Assembly (NCBI GenBank): GCA_030424865.1
Contig: JAUHVR010000017.1
Location: forward strand, 57,019-121,018
DNA length: 64,000 bases
Source: Alphaproteobacteria bacterium
Lineage (GTDB): Bacteria > Pseudomonadota > Alphaproteobacteria > Rhodobacterales > Rhodobacteraceae
Direction of reading: 5' to 3'
The notes under the pieces are model-generated. The model saw only the letters and a program-made list of their open reading frames with translations. It had not been told where the DNA came from and searched no databases. This document shows, one piece after another, positions 44,395 to 53,639 of the stretch; the stretch's first letter is position 1, and each line of letters begins with the position of its first letter. The translations under genes were made by a program, and so were the position numbers.

Positions 44395-45303
44395 ATGGAC
44401 ACGTTGGACGGCATTCGTGCCTTTGTTGCAACCGCACAAACGGGATCATTCACGGCTGCGGCGGATCAACTGGGCATTTCGAACCGATTGACATCGAAAT
44501 ATGTGGGGGCGTTGGAGGCGCGACTGGGTACCCGCCTGTTTCAGCGCACGACGCGCAAGGTCGGGCTGACCCCTGCAGGCGAGGAGCTTTTGGCGCGCGT
44601 GCCAGCGCTGCTGGACGAGTTTGACGACGTTCTGACCTGTGTCAGCGAAGGCGCGCAGGGCCATGTGGGCACAATTCGGATTTCAGCACCTGTCACGTTC
44701 GGAGAGATCTACCTGGCCGACATGCTTGGCCGATTTGCTGCGCTGCATCCGAACCTGAACCTCGACATGCGCTTGAGCGATGCACATGCCGACCTGGCAG
44801 CCGAAGGCATCGATCTGGCCTTTCGCATCGGCGAAACACGGACCCTGTCCGTTAAGACCCGCAAGTTGTGCACCATGCAGATCGTTGCCGCGGCTGCGCC
44901 AGACCTGCTGGCGCGCCACGGAATGCCACAACACCCCGAAGATCTGGCAAAACTTCCGTGCATCATCGACACCAACCTGCGCGATCAACTGGTCTGGCGG
45001 TTCTCGAGGAACGGCGAAGCCTACCACGTCAAGGTCGAAGGGCGGATGAAGGTGAACTCGGCCCCGGCAGCGCGGGCCCTTGGCCTAGCAGGGCACGGTG
45101 TGGTGTACAGCCTGGCCCCCGTGCTGGCCCAGGACCTTGCCGAGGGCCGGTTGGTGCCTGTTCTTGAGGGATATACCGGCCACCCGGTTCCCGTTTCCGC
45201 GGTGTACCTTGAGGGCCGTGTTCTGCCGCGCAAGGTCCGTGATCTGATCGATTTCGCGCAGGCGGACATGCGCAATGCGACCTTCCTGGCCGGTCCGAAG
45301 TGA
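44395..45303 (+). CDS. LysR-family regulator (divergent from doxX-yqjG)
   Basis: 302-residue LysR protein: winged HTH MDTLDGIRAFVATAQTGSFT, then the effector domain (GTIRISAPVTFGEIYLADML). ATG 44395 with AGGG is chosen; the frame extends upstream with 23 non-family residues. It is the typical form regulating neighbouring redox enzymes, with quinones or other aromatics as possible signals (inference). It is convergent with the hybrid kinase: the two stop codons are adjacent. Confidence 0.88.
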   Translation: MDTLDGIRAFVATAQTGSFTAAADQLGISNRLTSKYVGALEARLGTRLFQRTTRKVGLTPAGEELLARVPALLDEFDDVLTCVSEGAQGHVGTIRISAPVTFGEIYLADMLGRFAALHPNLNLDMRLSDAHADLAAEGIDLAFRIGETRTLSVKTRKLCTMQIVAAAAPDLLARHGMPQHPEDLAKLPCIIDTNLRDQLVWRFSRNGEAYHVKVEGRMKVNSAPAARALGLAGHGVVYSLAPVLAQDLAEGRLVPVLEGYTGHPVPVSAVYLEGRVLPRKVRDLIDFAQADMRNATFLAGPK

Positions 45304-47826
45304 TCAGTTCAAAAGGCTGTTGGGCGGACGCTCGATTGACGACCAGGCTGCGGAAAAGCGCCGGACCGAGGACGACAACTCGTCAGAGGCGGCACCCTCG
45401 TGGACCTGAAGTTCAAGGTCGTTCAGAACCTCTCGCAAGTGGTCGAAGCCTAGCATTGAGGCCGAGCCCGCCAACTGGTGACCGCGTTGGGCCAAGACCT
45501 TGGCGCAGGGCAGGGATGGGCCGCTCAGATCGGCGGCAAAGTCATCACCTTCCGACAGAAAGCGGGTCATCAGTTTGGAAAGCGTCTCTTTGCCCAGCGC
45601 GCTTTCCAGTTCGGCCACATGAGAGGGATCAGGGCGACATGGCGCGGGGTCATCGATGCCAAACGACGCTTCGCCAGCCAGGATGGCCTGCAGATGATCG
45701 CGGTCGATCGGCTTGGAGACAAATCCGTTCATTCCGGCCTCGCGGAATTCTTCGATCTGGTGGGGCATCGCATGCGCCGTCACCGCAATGATGCGCGTGT
45801 TGGTGTTTGGGCCCATCCCGTCACGGATGGCGCGCGTCGCCTGGATGCCATCGAGATGCGGCATCGATATATCCGTCAGGATGATGTCGAATTCGGTATC
45901 AGCAGCCATTGCAACACCTTCACGTCCGTCGACAGCCTCTGTCACGCTGTGGCCGGCCGCTTCCAGATGACCGCGCAGCACCACCCGGTTGATTTCATTG
46001 TCTTCGATGACAAGCACCGATTTTGCCGCGCTTTTTGACCGGTATGTGCGGGCGCTTCTGGGCGCAGGGGTGTCTGGCACGGATTGCGTCGTTTTCACCG
46101 GCAGCGTGACCCAGAACACGCTGCCCTGTCCCAAATCGCTGTCGGCGCCGATTTCGCCGCCCAGCGCTTCGACCAGACGCCGACAGATCGCAAGGCCAAG
46201 CCCGGTGCCGCTATTGGCCCGGCCGTACGACGCGTCGCCGGTCTCGAAATCGCGGAACAACCTGTCGATGTCGGAGGGATCGATTCCGATCCCCGTGTCG
46301 ATCACCCGCAAGGCGATGGTCGCGTCGTTGGCAGAGCCGCGTTCAGCTTCGATCTCGACTGTAATCTTGCCATCCTGAGTGAATTTCACGGCATTGCTGA
46401 CCAGGTTGATCAGCACTTGCCGCAGGCGGAAGGGATCGGTCTGGACGCTGTCCAGAGGCGACCCGCACCAGGTCCAAGACAGGGTGGATCCCGAAGTCGC
46501 CGCAAGGTCCCTTTGATTGTCGACAACGCTTTGGACCAGCGCCCCCAGGTCGACATCGGTGGTTTCCACGACCGTCTTGCCCGCATCGTGCTTGGTGACG
46601 TCAAGCACGTCGTTTGTGTGCCGCAAAAGCAGCTGGCCCGACATTTCCATGTTGTTCAGCAGCCCGCGCTGGCGTTTGTTCAGCCGTGTGTCCTGCAAAA
46701 GGGACATGGTGCCCAGCAGGCCATTCAGCGGTGTGCGCATCTCGTGGCTCATAACCGCCAGGAACTCGGTCTTTGCCTTGTCGCCCGCCACGGCGCGGTC
46801 GCGGGCCTCGACCAGTTCGCGCTCGGCCTCCAGGCGTTGGGTGATGTCGCGCACAACCGAGACGAACAATTCGCCGTAAGCGCCGCGATCCGCCTGGATC
46901 GAAAGTTCGACAGGAAAGATCGTTCCGTCCGCGCGCAGCGCTTCCAGTTGGACACGGCCTTTGCCGATCACCCGCCGTTCGCCCGTTTCGCGATAGCGGG
47001 CCATGCCTGCCTCGTGCATGGCGCGGTATTTTTCGGGAACGATGGTTTCGCCCAGCGAGCGGCCCAGAACATCGGCACGTTTGTAACCAAAGATCTCTTC
47101 GGCCGCCGGGTTGAACTCGACAATTGTCCCGTCGCGGTCCGACACGACGATGGCATCAAGCGAGGTGCCGACAACTGTCTGCAGGCGCGATGTCGTCCTT
47201 TCACTGGAACGATACTGACAGTAGAGAACCATCGACGTGCCCTGTACAACACCAAAGAGCACCAAGGTGGCCAGCCCCAGCTGCCAAAGCGTTGTGGCGA
47301 CACCCTGACGTTGCTGATCCGCCTGCACGGCGAAGCTGTTCAACCCCGACGACGACAACCGGCGGACCGGATCATGCATCTGTTGCACCTGGTTTTCCAA
47401 TGTTGGAAGCCGGGCAAGCAAGACGGCATCCGCGCTGTCGATCAGGGAAACGGATGCGTCCAGCGCGTCTCTGACCTGTTGCAGCGCGTTGGCATATTGC
47501 GGTGACACGCGAAGGCCCGAGTAGAGCTCGCCTTCCGCCAAGGTCGCAACCCGGCTGTAATAGATGTCGAACTCTTCGCGGATGCGGTCCAGATCCGGCG
47601 TCGCTGCAGCGCGTTCCTGGGCGATCGCCAGTTCAAGTTCCAGAAACTCGACTTCGGTCTGGGACAGCGTCCATTGCACGTTGTCTGACTGGGCGCTGCC
47701 CAGCAGATCCAGATCTTTGACTGTTTTCAACGCCAACATCACAAGCACGGCAAGGCCGGCCATGGCCAAGGTGGCCAAAGTCGGCGCCTTGACGCGCCGA
47801 GCTGCAAAGGTAAGCGTTTCCAACAT
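45304..47826 (-). CDS. Hybrid histidine kinase with PAS, receiver and HPt domains
   Basis: 840-residue membrane sensor. TM1 is at about 15-37, an extracytoplasmic helical sensor at about 38-190, TM2 near 195-215, and PAS about 225-345 (IVVSDRDGTIVEFNPAAEEI). HisKA follows with phospho-His in AVMSHEMRTPLNGLLG, then the ATPase with LINLVSNAVKF and GTGLGLAICRRL. The receiver has Asp in IILTDISMPHLDG, and the C-terminal HPt has His in RGHQLAGSASMLG. This is a complete phosphorelay in one chain. No cognate regulator is adjacent, though a LuxR-type response regulator is encoded at 50418-51035. ATG 47826 is chosen with GGGAAAG. Confidence 0.9.
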   Translation of the reverse strand: MLETLTFAARRVKAPTLATLAMAGLAVLVMLALKTVKDLDLLGSAQSDNVQWTLSQTEVEFLELELAIAQERAAATPDLDRIREEFDIYYSRVATLAEGELYSGLRVSPQYANALQQVRDALDASVSLIDSADAVLLARLPTLENQVQQMHDPVRRLSSSGLNSFAVQADQQRQGVATTLWQLGLATLVLFGVVQGTSMVLYCQYRSSERTTSRLQTVVGTSLDAIVVSDRDGTIVEFNPAAEEIFGYKRADVLGRSLGETIVPEKYRAMHEAGMARYRETGERRVIGKGRVQLEALRADGTIFPVELSIQADRGAYGELFVSVVRDITQRLEAERELVEARDRAVAGDKAKTEFLAVMSHEMRTPLNGLLGTMSLLQDTRLNKRQRGLLNNMEMSGQLLLRHTNDVLDVTKHDAGKTVVETTDVDLGALVQSVVDNQRDLAATSGSTLSWTWCGSPLDSVQTDPFRLRQVLINLVSNAVKFTQDGKITVEIEAERGSANDATIALRVIDTGIGIDPSDIDRLFRDFETGDASYGRANSGTGLGLAICRRLVEALGGEIGADSDLGQGSVFWVTLPVKTTQSVPDTPAPRSARTYRSKSAAKSVLVIEDNEINRVVLRGHLEAAGHSVTEAVDGREGVAMAADTEFDIILTDISMPHLDGIQATRAIRDGMGPNTNTRIIAVTAHAMPHQIEEFREAGMNGFVSKPIDRDHLQAILAGEASFGIDDPAPCRPDPSHVAELESALGKETLSKLMTRFLSEGDDFAADLSGPSLPCAKVLAQRGHQLAGSASMLGFDHLREVLNDLELQVHEGAASDELSSSVRRFSAAWSSIERPPNSLLN

Positions 47827-47932
47827 TCGAAGCTTTCCCAAGTGTCCCGTGCACCGGGTGATTACCATCCCGAGGCACACCGACCTAATTGGCATCGGTA
47901 TGCCGGACCTATCCCTTTGGATATGCAGGCGC

Positions 47933-48799
47933 TCAGGCGGCTTGGCGCTGGTGGCGCGCAACAACCGCGGCCAATTCGGGGCGATCCTGGGCAAAGGCCA
48001 GCGTCGCCGCAACGTACCCCGCTGGCGTGCCACAGTCGTAACGCTCACCGGAAAAGCGGTAACCGTGGATCGGTTGGTGCTGCGCGTCGGCATTGATTGC
48101 GTCGGTCAGCTGCAACTCACCCCCGGCACCTGGTCGGATCTCGTCCAGCCGATCAAAGATAGACGGGTTCAGAATATACCGCCCCACAATCGCTTCGCAC
48201 GATGGCGCGATGTCGGGGCGCGGTTTTTCCACCAACCCCTGAGCCCGGGTCAGCCGGCCAAGCTGGCCGCAGACGTCCAGGACGCCATAATCCGAGGTCT
48301 GTTCGCGCAACACGGTCATGGTGGCCATCATGTGACCTGCCGAAACTCGATAGGCTTCGATCATCTGAGTCAGGGCAGGTTCGCGGGACCTGATCACGTC
48401 GTCAGGCAGCAGCACGGCAAAGGGTTCATTGCCCACGGCCCGCTTGGCCAGGCGCACAGCATGCCCAAGACCCAGGGGGCGATCCTGACGCAAGAGTGTC
48501 ATTGCCCCTTCGTCCATACGGGTTTCCTCCAGTCGTTTCAGCAACCGGGTCTTGCCTTTCGCCGCAAGGGTCTGTTGCAGGGCCGGGGCGCTGCAGAAGT
48601 AGTCCTCGAGCGCGCCCTTGCCTGCAGCCGAAACGAAGATGAATTCCTCGATCCCTGCGGCACGCGCCTCGTCGACGGCATATTGGATCAGCGGCCGATC
48701 AATCAGGGGCAACATCTCTTTCGGGACCGACTTGGTGGCAGGAAGAAACCGGGTCCCGAGGCCCGCAACGGGAAAAACAGCCTTGCGAATATGGGTCAT
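47933..48799 (-). CDS. galU: UTP-glucose-1-phosphate uridylyltransferase
   Basis: Makes UDP-glucose for polysaccharide and glycolipid synthesis. 288 residues; nucleotide loop in VFPVAGLGTRFLPATKSVPK, and EMLPLIDRPLIQYAVDEA. It lies 24 bp after the WecG/sugar-transferase fusion gene in the same direction, so precursor supply and glycan initiation are likely co-expressed. Confidence 0.95.
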   Translation of the reverse strand: MTHIRKAVFPVAGLGTRFLPATKSVPKEMLPLIDRPLIQYAVDEARAAGIEEFIFVSAAGKGALEDYFCSAPALQQTLAAKGKTRLLKRLEETRMDEGAMTLLRQDRPLGLGHAVRLAKRAVGNEPFAVLLPDDVIRSREPALTQMIEAYRVSAGHMMATMTVLREQTSDYGVLDVCGQLGRLTRAQGLVEKPRPDIAPSCEAIVGRYILNPSIFDRLDEIRPGAGGELQLTDAINADAQHQPIHGYRFSGERYDCGTPAGYVAATLAFAQDRPELAAVVARHQRQAA

Positions 48800-48823
48800 G
48801 TCAGATGTCCTTTGTGTTGAAAG

Positions 48824-50140
48824 TCAATACGCGCCGCGGCCAGTGACGACGGCGCGAAAGGTCTGGGCGATCAGCGACAGGTCCAGCATCAGCGAATGGG
48901 TGCGGGCATAGGTCAGATCCATGTCGATCATCTGGTCGAACCCGATCTCGGCGCGGCCCGACACCTGCCAGATGCCGGTGATGCCGGGCTTGACGGCAAG
49001 CCGGCCAAGGGCGCGCGTGGGGTAGGCGTCGACCTCGCAGGGCAGGGCAGGGCGCGGGCCGACAATCGACATCTCGCCGCGCAACACGTTCAGGATTTGC
49101 GGCAACTCGTCCAGCGAACTGCGCCGCAGGAAACGCCCGACCCGCGTGATGCGGGGGTCCTTGCGGGACTTGAAACAGATGCCTTCGCGATCAGAGGTGG
49201 CCAGCAGTTCATCACGTCGCGCCTCGGCGTCGGTGAACATCGACCGGAACTTTTTCATCCTGAAGGGGCGACCGTCCTTTCCGATCCGCGTCTGGGTAAA
49301 GATCACGGGACCGCGGCTGTCGAGTTTGATCGCCACGGCAATCAGGGCCAGCACCGGCAGCAGCGACAGCAATGCGCCGCCAGCGATGCCCATATCCAAA
49401 AGGCGCTTGGCGCTGATGCGGGACAGGGCGCCCTGCGCCATGTGCGCCAGCAGCCTGACGGTGTCGAACGCGCGGTCCTTGACGGTCCGACGCGACGCGC
49501 CGGCCAGGCGGTCAAAAAGATCTCCGACCCCCATGCAAAGGCGCGGTTTCAGGTCGGCGTGATGCCTCGAAAGCCAGATCTCTTGGATCTGGGTGTCCAG
49601 GGACACCAACAAGACGTCAGCGCCAGAGCCATTGATATGCGCAAGGGTCGCTGCGGTATCCGTCGTGCCGTCAAACCTGTCGCGCGTCCCCGCCACATGC
49701 AGGGTGGGGATGTCACGCCGCAATCTCGCGCTTGCGGTATCGGCCATCCCGGGGCGCCCGCCCAGCAGAAAGACCGACAGTCCAAGCCGAGCGCAGGACT
49801 TCAGCAATCGCGGACAGAAGGCGTCGGGGGCCATGTCTTCGACCAGCTGAACGCCTTGCAGCCCCGAGGCCACCTTGATCCCAGCCCCATAGGGCAAAAT
49901 GAGATCGGCTGTTTCCAGCGCGTGGCGATAGCGGCGGTCCTGTGTCATGGCTCCGGCGCCTGCTGCATCGAGGAATGCGATGCGTGTCTTGCCGCCTGAC
50001 GTGAGGGTGGAAATCACGTGATCTGCGGCCTCGTTGACCAGCCGCATCCCAAACATGTGGAAGCCCCCAAGATCAGAGCCCCGGGTCATGCACCCAATTG
50101 GGCGCGCCTTCAGAAAGTCATTGTGATCAGCGTGTTGCAC
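48824..50140 (-). CDS. Fused WecG/TagA glycosyltransferase and polyprenyl-phosphate sugar-1-P transferase
   Basis: 438-residue two-domain enzyme. The N-terminal half is WecG/TagA/CpsF (FLDAAGAGAMTQDRRY, ETADLILPYGAGI, VFLLGGRPGMADTA). The C-terminal half is the bacterial sugar transferase that loads the first sugar-P on undecaprenyl phosphate, with one membrane hairpin (GGALLSLLPVLALIAVAIKL), KFRSMFTDAE, SLDELPQILNVLRGEMSIVG and KPGITGIWQVSGR. One chain thus combines the initiating transferase and the next glycosyltransferase of an exopolysaccharide. The GTG start at 50140 gives the longest form; ATG 50056 with a GGGGG site is equally plausible. Confidence 0.88.
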   Translation of the reverse strand: MQHADHNDFLKARPIGCMTRGSDLGGFHMFGMRLVNEAADHVISTLTSGGKTRIAFLDAAGAGAMTQDRRYRHALETADLILPYGAGIKVASGLQGVQLVEDMAPDAFCPRLLKSCARLGLSVFLLGGRPGMADTASARLRRDIPTLHVAGTRDRFDGTTDTAATLAHINGSGADVLLVSLDTQIQEIWLSRHHADLKPRLCMGVGDLFDRLAGASRRTVKDRAFDTVRLLAHMAQGALSRISAKRLLDMGIAGGALLSLLPVLALIAVAIKLDSRGPVIFTQTRIGKDGRPFRMKKFRSMFTDAEARRDELLATSDREGICFKSRKDPRITRVGRFLRRSSLDELPQILNVLRGEMSIVGPRPALPCEVDAYPTRALGRLAVKPGITGIWQVSGRAEIGFDQMIDMDLTYARTHSLMLDLSLIAQTFRAVVTGRGAY

Positions 50141-50313
50141 GGAAACCCCCGAAAATCGTCATTTCGGAAAACCTCTCAGATGGCGGCTTTGCGCGCCAAT
50201 GGGCGGTCGGAGAGAATCGGGGTGAAAAAGGCGCAGCCGGCCTACCGTCCGCGACCCGAGGCTAAACCTTTGAAGGTCCGCGCTATCCGTTGGGATATTG
50301 GGTGATACGGATG

Positions 50314-50330
50314 CCCGGTTTGTTGCCGGG
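50314..50330. promoter_or_regulatory. Dyad in the 277-bp divergent gap upstream of the response regulator
   Basis: CCCGG-N7-CCGGG in the gap 50141-50417 that carries the promoters of the glycosyltransferase fusion and the LuxR-type regulator. No other gene is seen in the gap. Confidence 0.35.
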
Positions 50331-50417
50331 ACGGGATTCCGTACATACGAGTCATTGATCCGGCAGGTTCAGGTTCACCGACCAGACGCCTGCCCAATAG
50401 CTGAAATGTGAGTGACC

Positions 50418-51035
50418 ATGATGAGAATTCTGATTGCCGATGACCACGATCTGTTGCGTGACACGCTGGTTCTGTTCCTGGACAACGCAGGAGGGTTCGA
50501 AACTCAGACGGCTTCAAATCTCGAAGATGCCCTGAACCTCATGGAAGGGTCAGAGCCTTTCGACGTGGTTCTGCTTGATTTCAGCATGCCGGGAATGAAC
50601 GGTCTGGCGGGTGTCCAACGCGCGCTGGACAAGGCGCAGCAAGGAGCCGTGGCGCTGATCTCTGGCCTGGCCACCCGCGAAACGGCGGAAGAGGCCCTTG
50701 AGATGGGCGCCGCTGGTTTTCTGCCCAAGACGCTGACAGGGGCCTCTTTCGTCAACGCCGTGAAGTTCATGGCGATGGGCGAAAAATACGCTCCGATCGC
50801 GTTCATGAAAGAGCGAGAGGAACGGCCTGAGCATCCGATGGTGCGCAAACTGACGGATCGCGAACGACAGGTCCTGCATGGTTTGACCGAAGGCAAATCG
50901 AACAAGGAAATTGCCCGGGATCTGGACCTGACCGAACCCACGATCAAGCTGCACATGAAGACGCTCTACCGAAAGGTCGGCGTGTCGAACCGCACGCAGG
51001 CGGCTTTGGCGGCGCGGGATGCGGGTTTGTTCTGA
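50418..51035 (+). CDS. NarL/LuxR-type response regulator
   Basis: Two-domain regulator: receiver with the acidic cluster in ILIADDHDLLRDT and phospho-Asp in VVLLDFSMPGMNG, then a LuxR HTH (KLTDRERQVLHGLTEGKSNK, EIARDLDLTEPTIKLHMKTL). About 205 residues. ATG 50418 or 50421; a GTG at 50412 is less likely. It is divergent from the exopolysaccharide gene cluster and probably controls it; the hybrid kinase at 45304-47826 is a candidate partner. Confidence 0.88.
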   Translation: MMRILIADDHDLLRDTLVLFLDNAGGFETQTASNLEDALNLMEGSEPFDVVLLDFSMPGMNGLAGVQRALDKAQQGAVALISGLATRETAEEALEMGAAGFLPKTLTGASFVNAVKFMAMGEKYAPIAFMKEREERPEHPMVRKLTDRERQVLHGLTEGKSNKEIARDLDLTEPTIKLHMKTLYRKVGVSNRTQAALAARDAGLF

Positions 51036-51241
51036 GGCACTTGTGACAGGGCCGTTGTAGCGATCTTGGCCCGCCACATGCATTATCCAAAACAGATGAA
51101 AATCAGCGGCTCTTGATCCACGCGATGGCGACGCGGCGGATCATTGGGCCTTTTCGTCGTTTCACGAAACAATGTTCTGTTGTCTTATGTGTTCTGCGCT
51201 TTGGCCGCTCTATGACGGCCCAAGCGGACAACCGGAACCGA

Positions 51242-52228
51242 TCAGACCTGACGGCGCGGCGACATCCCTTCGGGGGTGCGAATTCCCCTGACCTTTGCGG
51301 TGGGCATCGTCACAGCACCAGCCAAGGTTGCCATCGTCGAAAGAGGTTCGGCCACCAATGGGGCAAGCGAGGCGCGCAGGCTTTTTCCGATCAACCCTCG
51401 CGCCAGTTTGGGATCCCGGTTCAAGACCGCGCGGCGCGCGAGGCTTCGGTACCAGAAGGCGCGCGCGGCGGGCGTGTGTTTGGCAAAGAAGGCGTGGTTG
51501 TGATGTGAAAGCCGGGTCACCATGCGCTCCCACGAGGCCAGCTTTCTTTCTGCAGCTGCAGGCGGGTCATTCTCGTGCACCCGATGACGCACAAGCGTGC
51601 CCGCGACCCCCTCGATGGTCCAGTGTGTCGTCAGCATCAAGCGCATCCAGCATTCGATGTCCTCGGACTGTGTAAATGTCTCGTCAAAGACCCAGGCGCG
51701 TTGTGTTTCGAACCTGGGGTGCCACGCGATATCCTGCAAAGCCGCACGGCGCGCCACTGCGGCAGAGGCATTGCCGATGGGGTTCCGCAGAAAGACGTGG
51801 CGCACATCAATGTCCGTAAGACGCGGCTTTTCGGACGCGCCCAGCGGAGTCCCTTGCTTGTCGATGAATTCGCTGCCCGAGAAACTGATCCCGACAAAGG
51901 GGCTGGCCAGAAGGTGCCTCACGTGAGTGGCAAGTTTTTCCGGGGCCCAGATGTCCCCTGCGTCACAAAAGCCGATGAATGCGCCCTTGGCCGCGGCGAT
52001 GCCGCTGTTGCGTGCGCCAGCCAGACCCCGGTTGGCCTGGCGAATGACATGGATGCGCGGATCATTTCGCGCTGCTTCAAGCGCAATCAGCGGCGTCGTG
52101 TCCTGACTGCCGTCATCGACAACAATGATCTCGTAATCGGGATGGGTTTGCGCCTGCAGGGATTGCAGCGTTTGCGACAGCGTCGCGGCAGCGTTGAAGG
52201 CCGGGACAACGATCGAAGCAAGGGGCAT
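51242..52228 (-). CDS. GT2-family glycosyltransferase
   Basis: 328-residue GT-A fold enzyme. It has ASIVVPAFNAAATLSQTLQS, the first Asp pair in IIVVDDGSQDTTPL and a DxD-like GFCDAGDIWAPEKL. A conserved ED in FTQSEDIECWMRL serves as catalytic base region. It transfers a sugar to a surface glycan. It lies 11 bp after a second GT2 gene, one operon with it. Confidence 0.85.
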   Translation of the reverse strand: MPLASIVVPAFNAAATLSQTLQSLQAQTHPDYEIIVVDDGSQDTTPLIALEAARNDPRIHVIRQANRGLAGARNSGIAAAKGAFIGFCDAGDIWAPEKLATHVRHLLASPFVGISFSGSEFIDKQGTPLGASEKPRLTDIDVRHVFLRNPIGNASAAVARRAALQDIAWHPRFETQRAWVFDETFTQSEDIECWMRLMLTTHWTIEGVAGTLVRHRVHENDPPAAAERKLASWERMVTRLSHHNHAFFAKHTPAARAFWYRSLARRAVLNRDPKLARGLIGKSLRASLAPLVAEPLSTMATLAGAVTMPTAKVRGIRTPEGMSPRRQV

Positions 52229-52239
52229 GTTCGGTCCTT

Positions 52240-53157
52240 TCAGGCGGCAAGAAGGGAAAGGCGCAGTCGGCGCGGCAGAAACGGTGCCAGACAGGCCGCC
52301 AGCGCGGTCGCGGCGCCCTTGTCTGCGGGTGACAGAAAGGCGCGCGCATCGTGTTGCACACCGCGCAGAACGTGGTGCAGGGCAACGCGGCCCCCCATGC
52401 CCAGACGCAGGGCTCTGCGTGCCAGTTGGCGGGCGTGGACCGCCTCTGTCGCCGCGTCCGGGTGCACGCCATACAGCGCCGCAATTGTCAGCACGGCCTC
52501 TCGGCCGGTGCTTTGCGCGGCGGCGGGGCGTGAAAGCTCTGTTGCCGGGACTTGCGTATAGACCTGTAGCGCAGGGTCATGGGCAATCCGCAGCCCTTCG
52601 GCGGCGAGGTGGACCAGAAACTCTGTCCCGGCATAGTCCGTCAGCGTCGCATCAAAACCGCCCAGCAGATGGAATGCCTCGCGCCGGACACTCAGGTTCG
52701 ACAGGACCCCAACCGGGTCTTGTGCCAGCAGTTGAGGGATCGAAAGAAACTGCCTTTCAACGGCGGACGGACGGGTGTCCCGGCGGCGCTCGCTCAGCAG
52801 CGTGACCGGGCCAATGACCGCGTCTGCGCCGGTGTCGAAGGCGGCAATCAGCCTGTCGAGATAGTCCAAAGGCCAGAGGTCGTTTGCGCCGATGAATGCA
52901 ACAAGATCGCCGGTCGCAAAATGCAGAGCCCCGCGGTTGCAGGTCACTGTGGCGCCCCGCCGTCGCTGTGTGGTGACCCGTATACGGTGGTCCATCGAAG
53001 CCAGCCCGCGCACAACCTGAAGACTGTCGTCCGACGATCCATCGTCAATACAGATCGCCTCCCAATCATCGCAGGTCTGGGCCTGAAGCGACCGCAATGT
53101 GTCGGGAAGGCTTTGCGCAGCGTTGAACACAGGAATGATTACAGAGACACGGGGCAT
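52240..53157 (-). CDS. GT2-family glycosyltransferase
   Basis: 305-residue GT-A enzyme related to its neighbour: RVSVIIPVFNAAQSLPDTLR, AICIDDGSSDDSLQVV, and a modified DxD region FIGANDLWPLDYL (A-N-D in place of the usual D-x-D). It is probably involved in exopolysaccharide side chains. It is first gene of the pair, with a 482-bp upstream region containing a strong palindrome. Confidence 0.85.
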   Translation of the reverse strand: MPRVSVIIPVFNAAQSLPDTLRSLQAQTCDDWEAICIDDGSSDDSLQVVRGLASMDHRIRVTTQRRRGATVTCNRGALHFATGDLVAFIGANDLWPLDYLDRLIAAFDTGADAVIGPVTLLSERRRDTRPSAVERQFLSIPQLLAQDPVGVLSNLSVRREAFHLLGGFDATLTDYAGTEFLVHLAAEGLRIAHDPALQVYTQVPATELSRPAAAQSTGREAVLTIAALYGVHPDAATEAVHARQLARRALRLGMGGRVALHHVLRGVQHDARAFLSPADKGAATALAACLAPFLPRRLRLSLLAA

Positions 53158-53639
53158 GGTGCTGACGTCCGTTTGCGTTGGTTAAGCGTTGTCGCGAACG
53201 ACAAAGTCGCGACCGCCACAACGGCGTGCAGCACGGACACCTGCGCTGCGTTTCCGAACACATCAATGGCCGTTGGATCGATGACGACCTGACCTTTGAT
53301 GGGGAACATTTGCATTCGGAACACTCGTTGTGACGGTCTGTCACAACAGATGCCCCGGAACGCGTGCCGACGTCTTTATCTCAGAGGAACGGGCGCAGTG
53401 GGGAATTGGGGTCAATCCTATCCTTTGGGACAGGGCAGCGATCCGAATTCAGGTTGTGGACGACGGTCAATCGGGAGACGCGCCCGAGGACGCGGCGGAA
53501 CGGTCCTGACTGCCACGCCTTGCGCGCGGTTCTGGCTCATGACGCCGGTGACCGCCTTGATCGATGGTGCCGCTGCAAAGGCCCTTTCGCTGACAAGGCC
53601 CGGTCCGGGCCGCCTGCCAGACGATGCATCACGCTCGGA
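53158..53639. other. 482-bp intergenic region upstream of the GT2 operon
   Basis: Between the GT2 start and the LytTR gene stop. No gene is convincing in it; the overlapping plus-strand frames run antisense into the LytTR gene. It carries the palindrome at 53327-53347 and presumably the GT2 operon promoter. Confidence 0.6.
53327..53347. promoter_or_regulatory. 21-bp palindrome GTTGTGAC-N5-GTCACAAC
   Basis: Perfect 8-bp arms, 170-190 bp upstream of the GT2 start. It shares the TGTGA-N7-TCACA geometry with the palindrome at 12673-12691. The regulator is unknown; the membrane LytTR protein encoded next door is one candidate. Confidence 0.6.

Noticed and set aside
46084..47505. 473-codon plus-strand ORF opposite the hybrid kinase
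   Set aside because: Lies entirely within the well-supported kinase gene and shows no domain.
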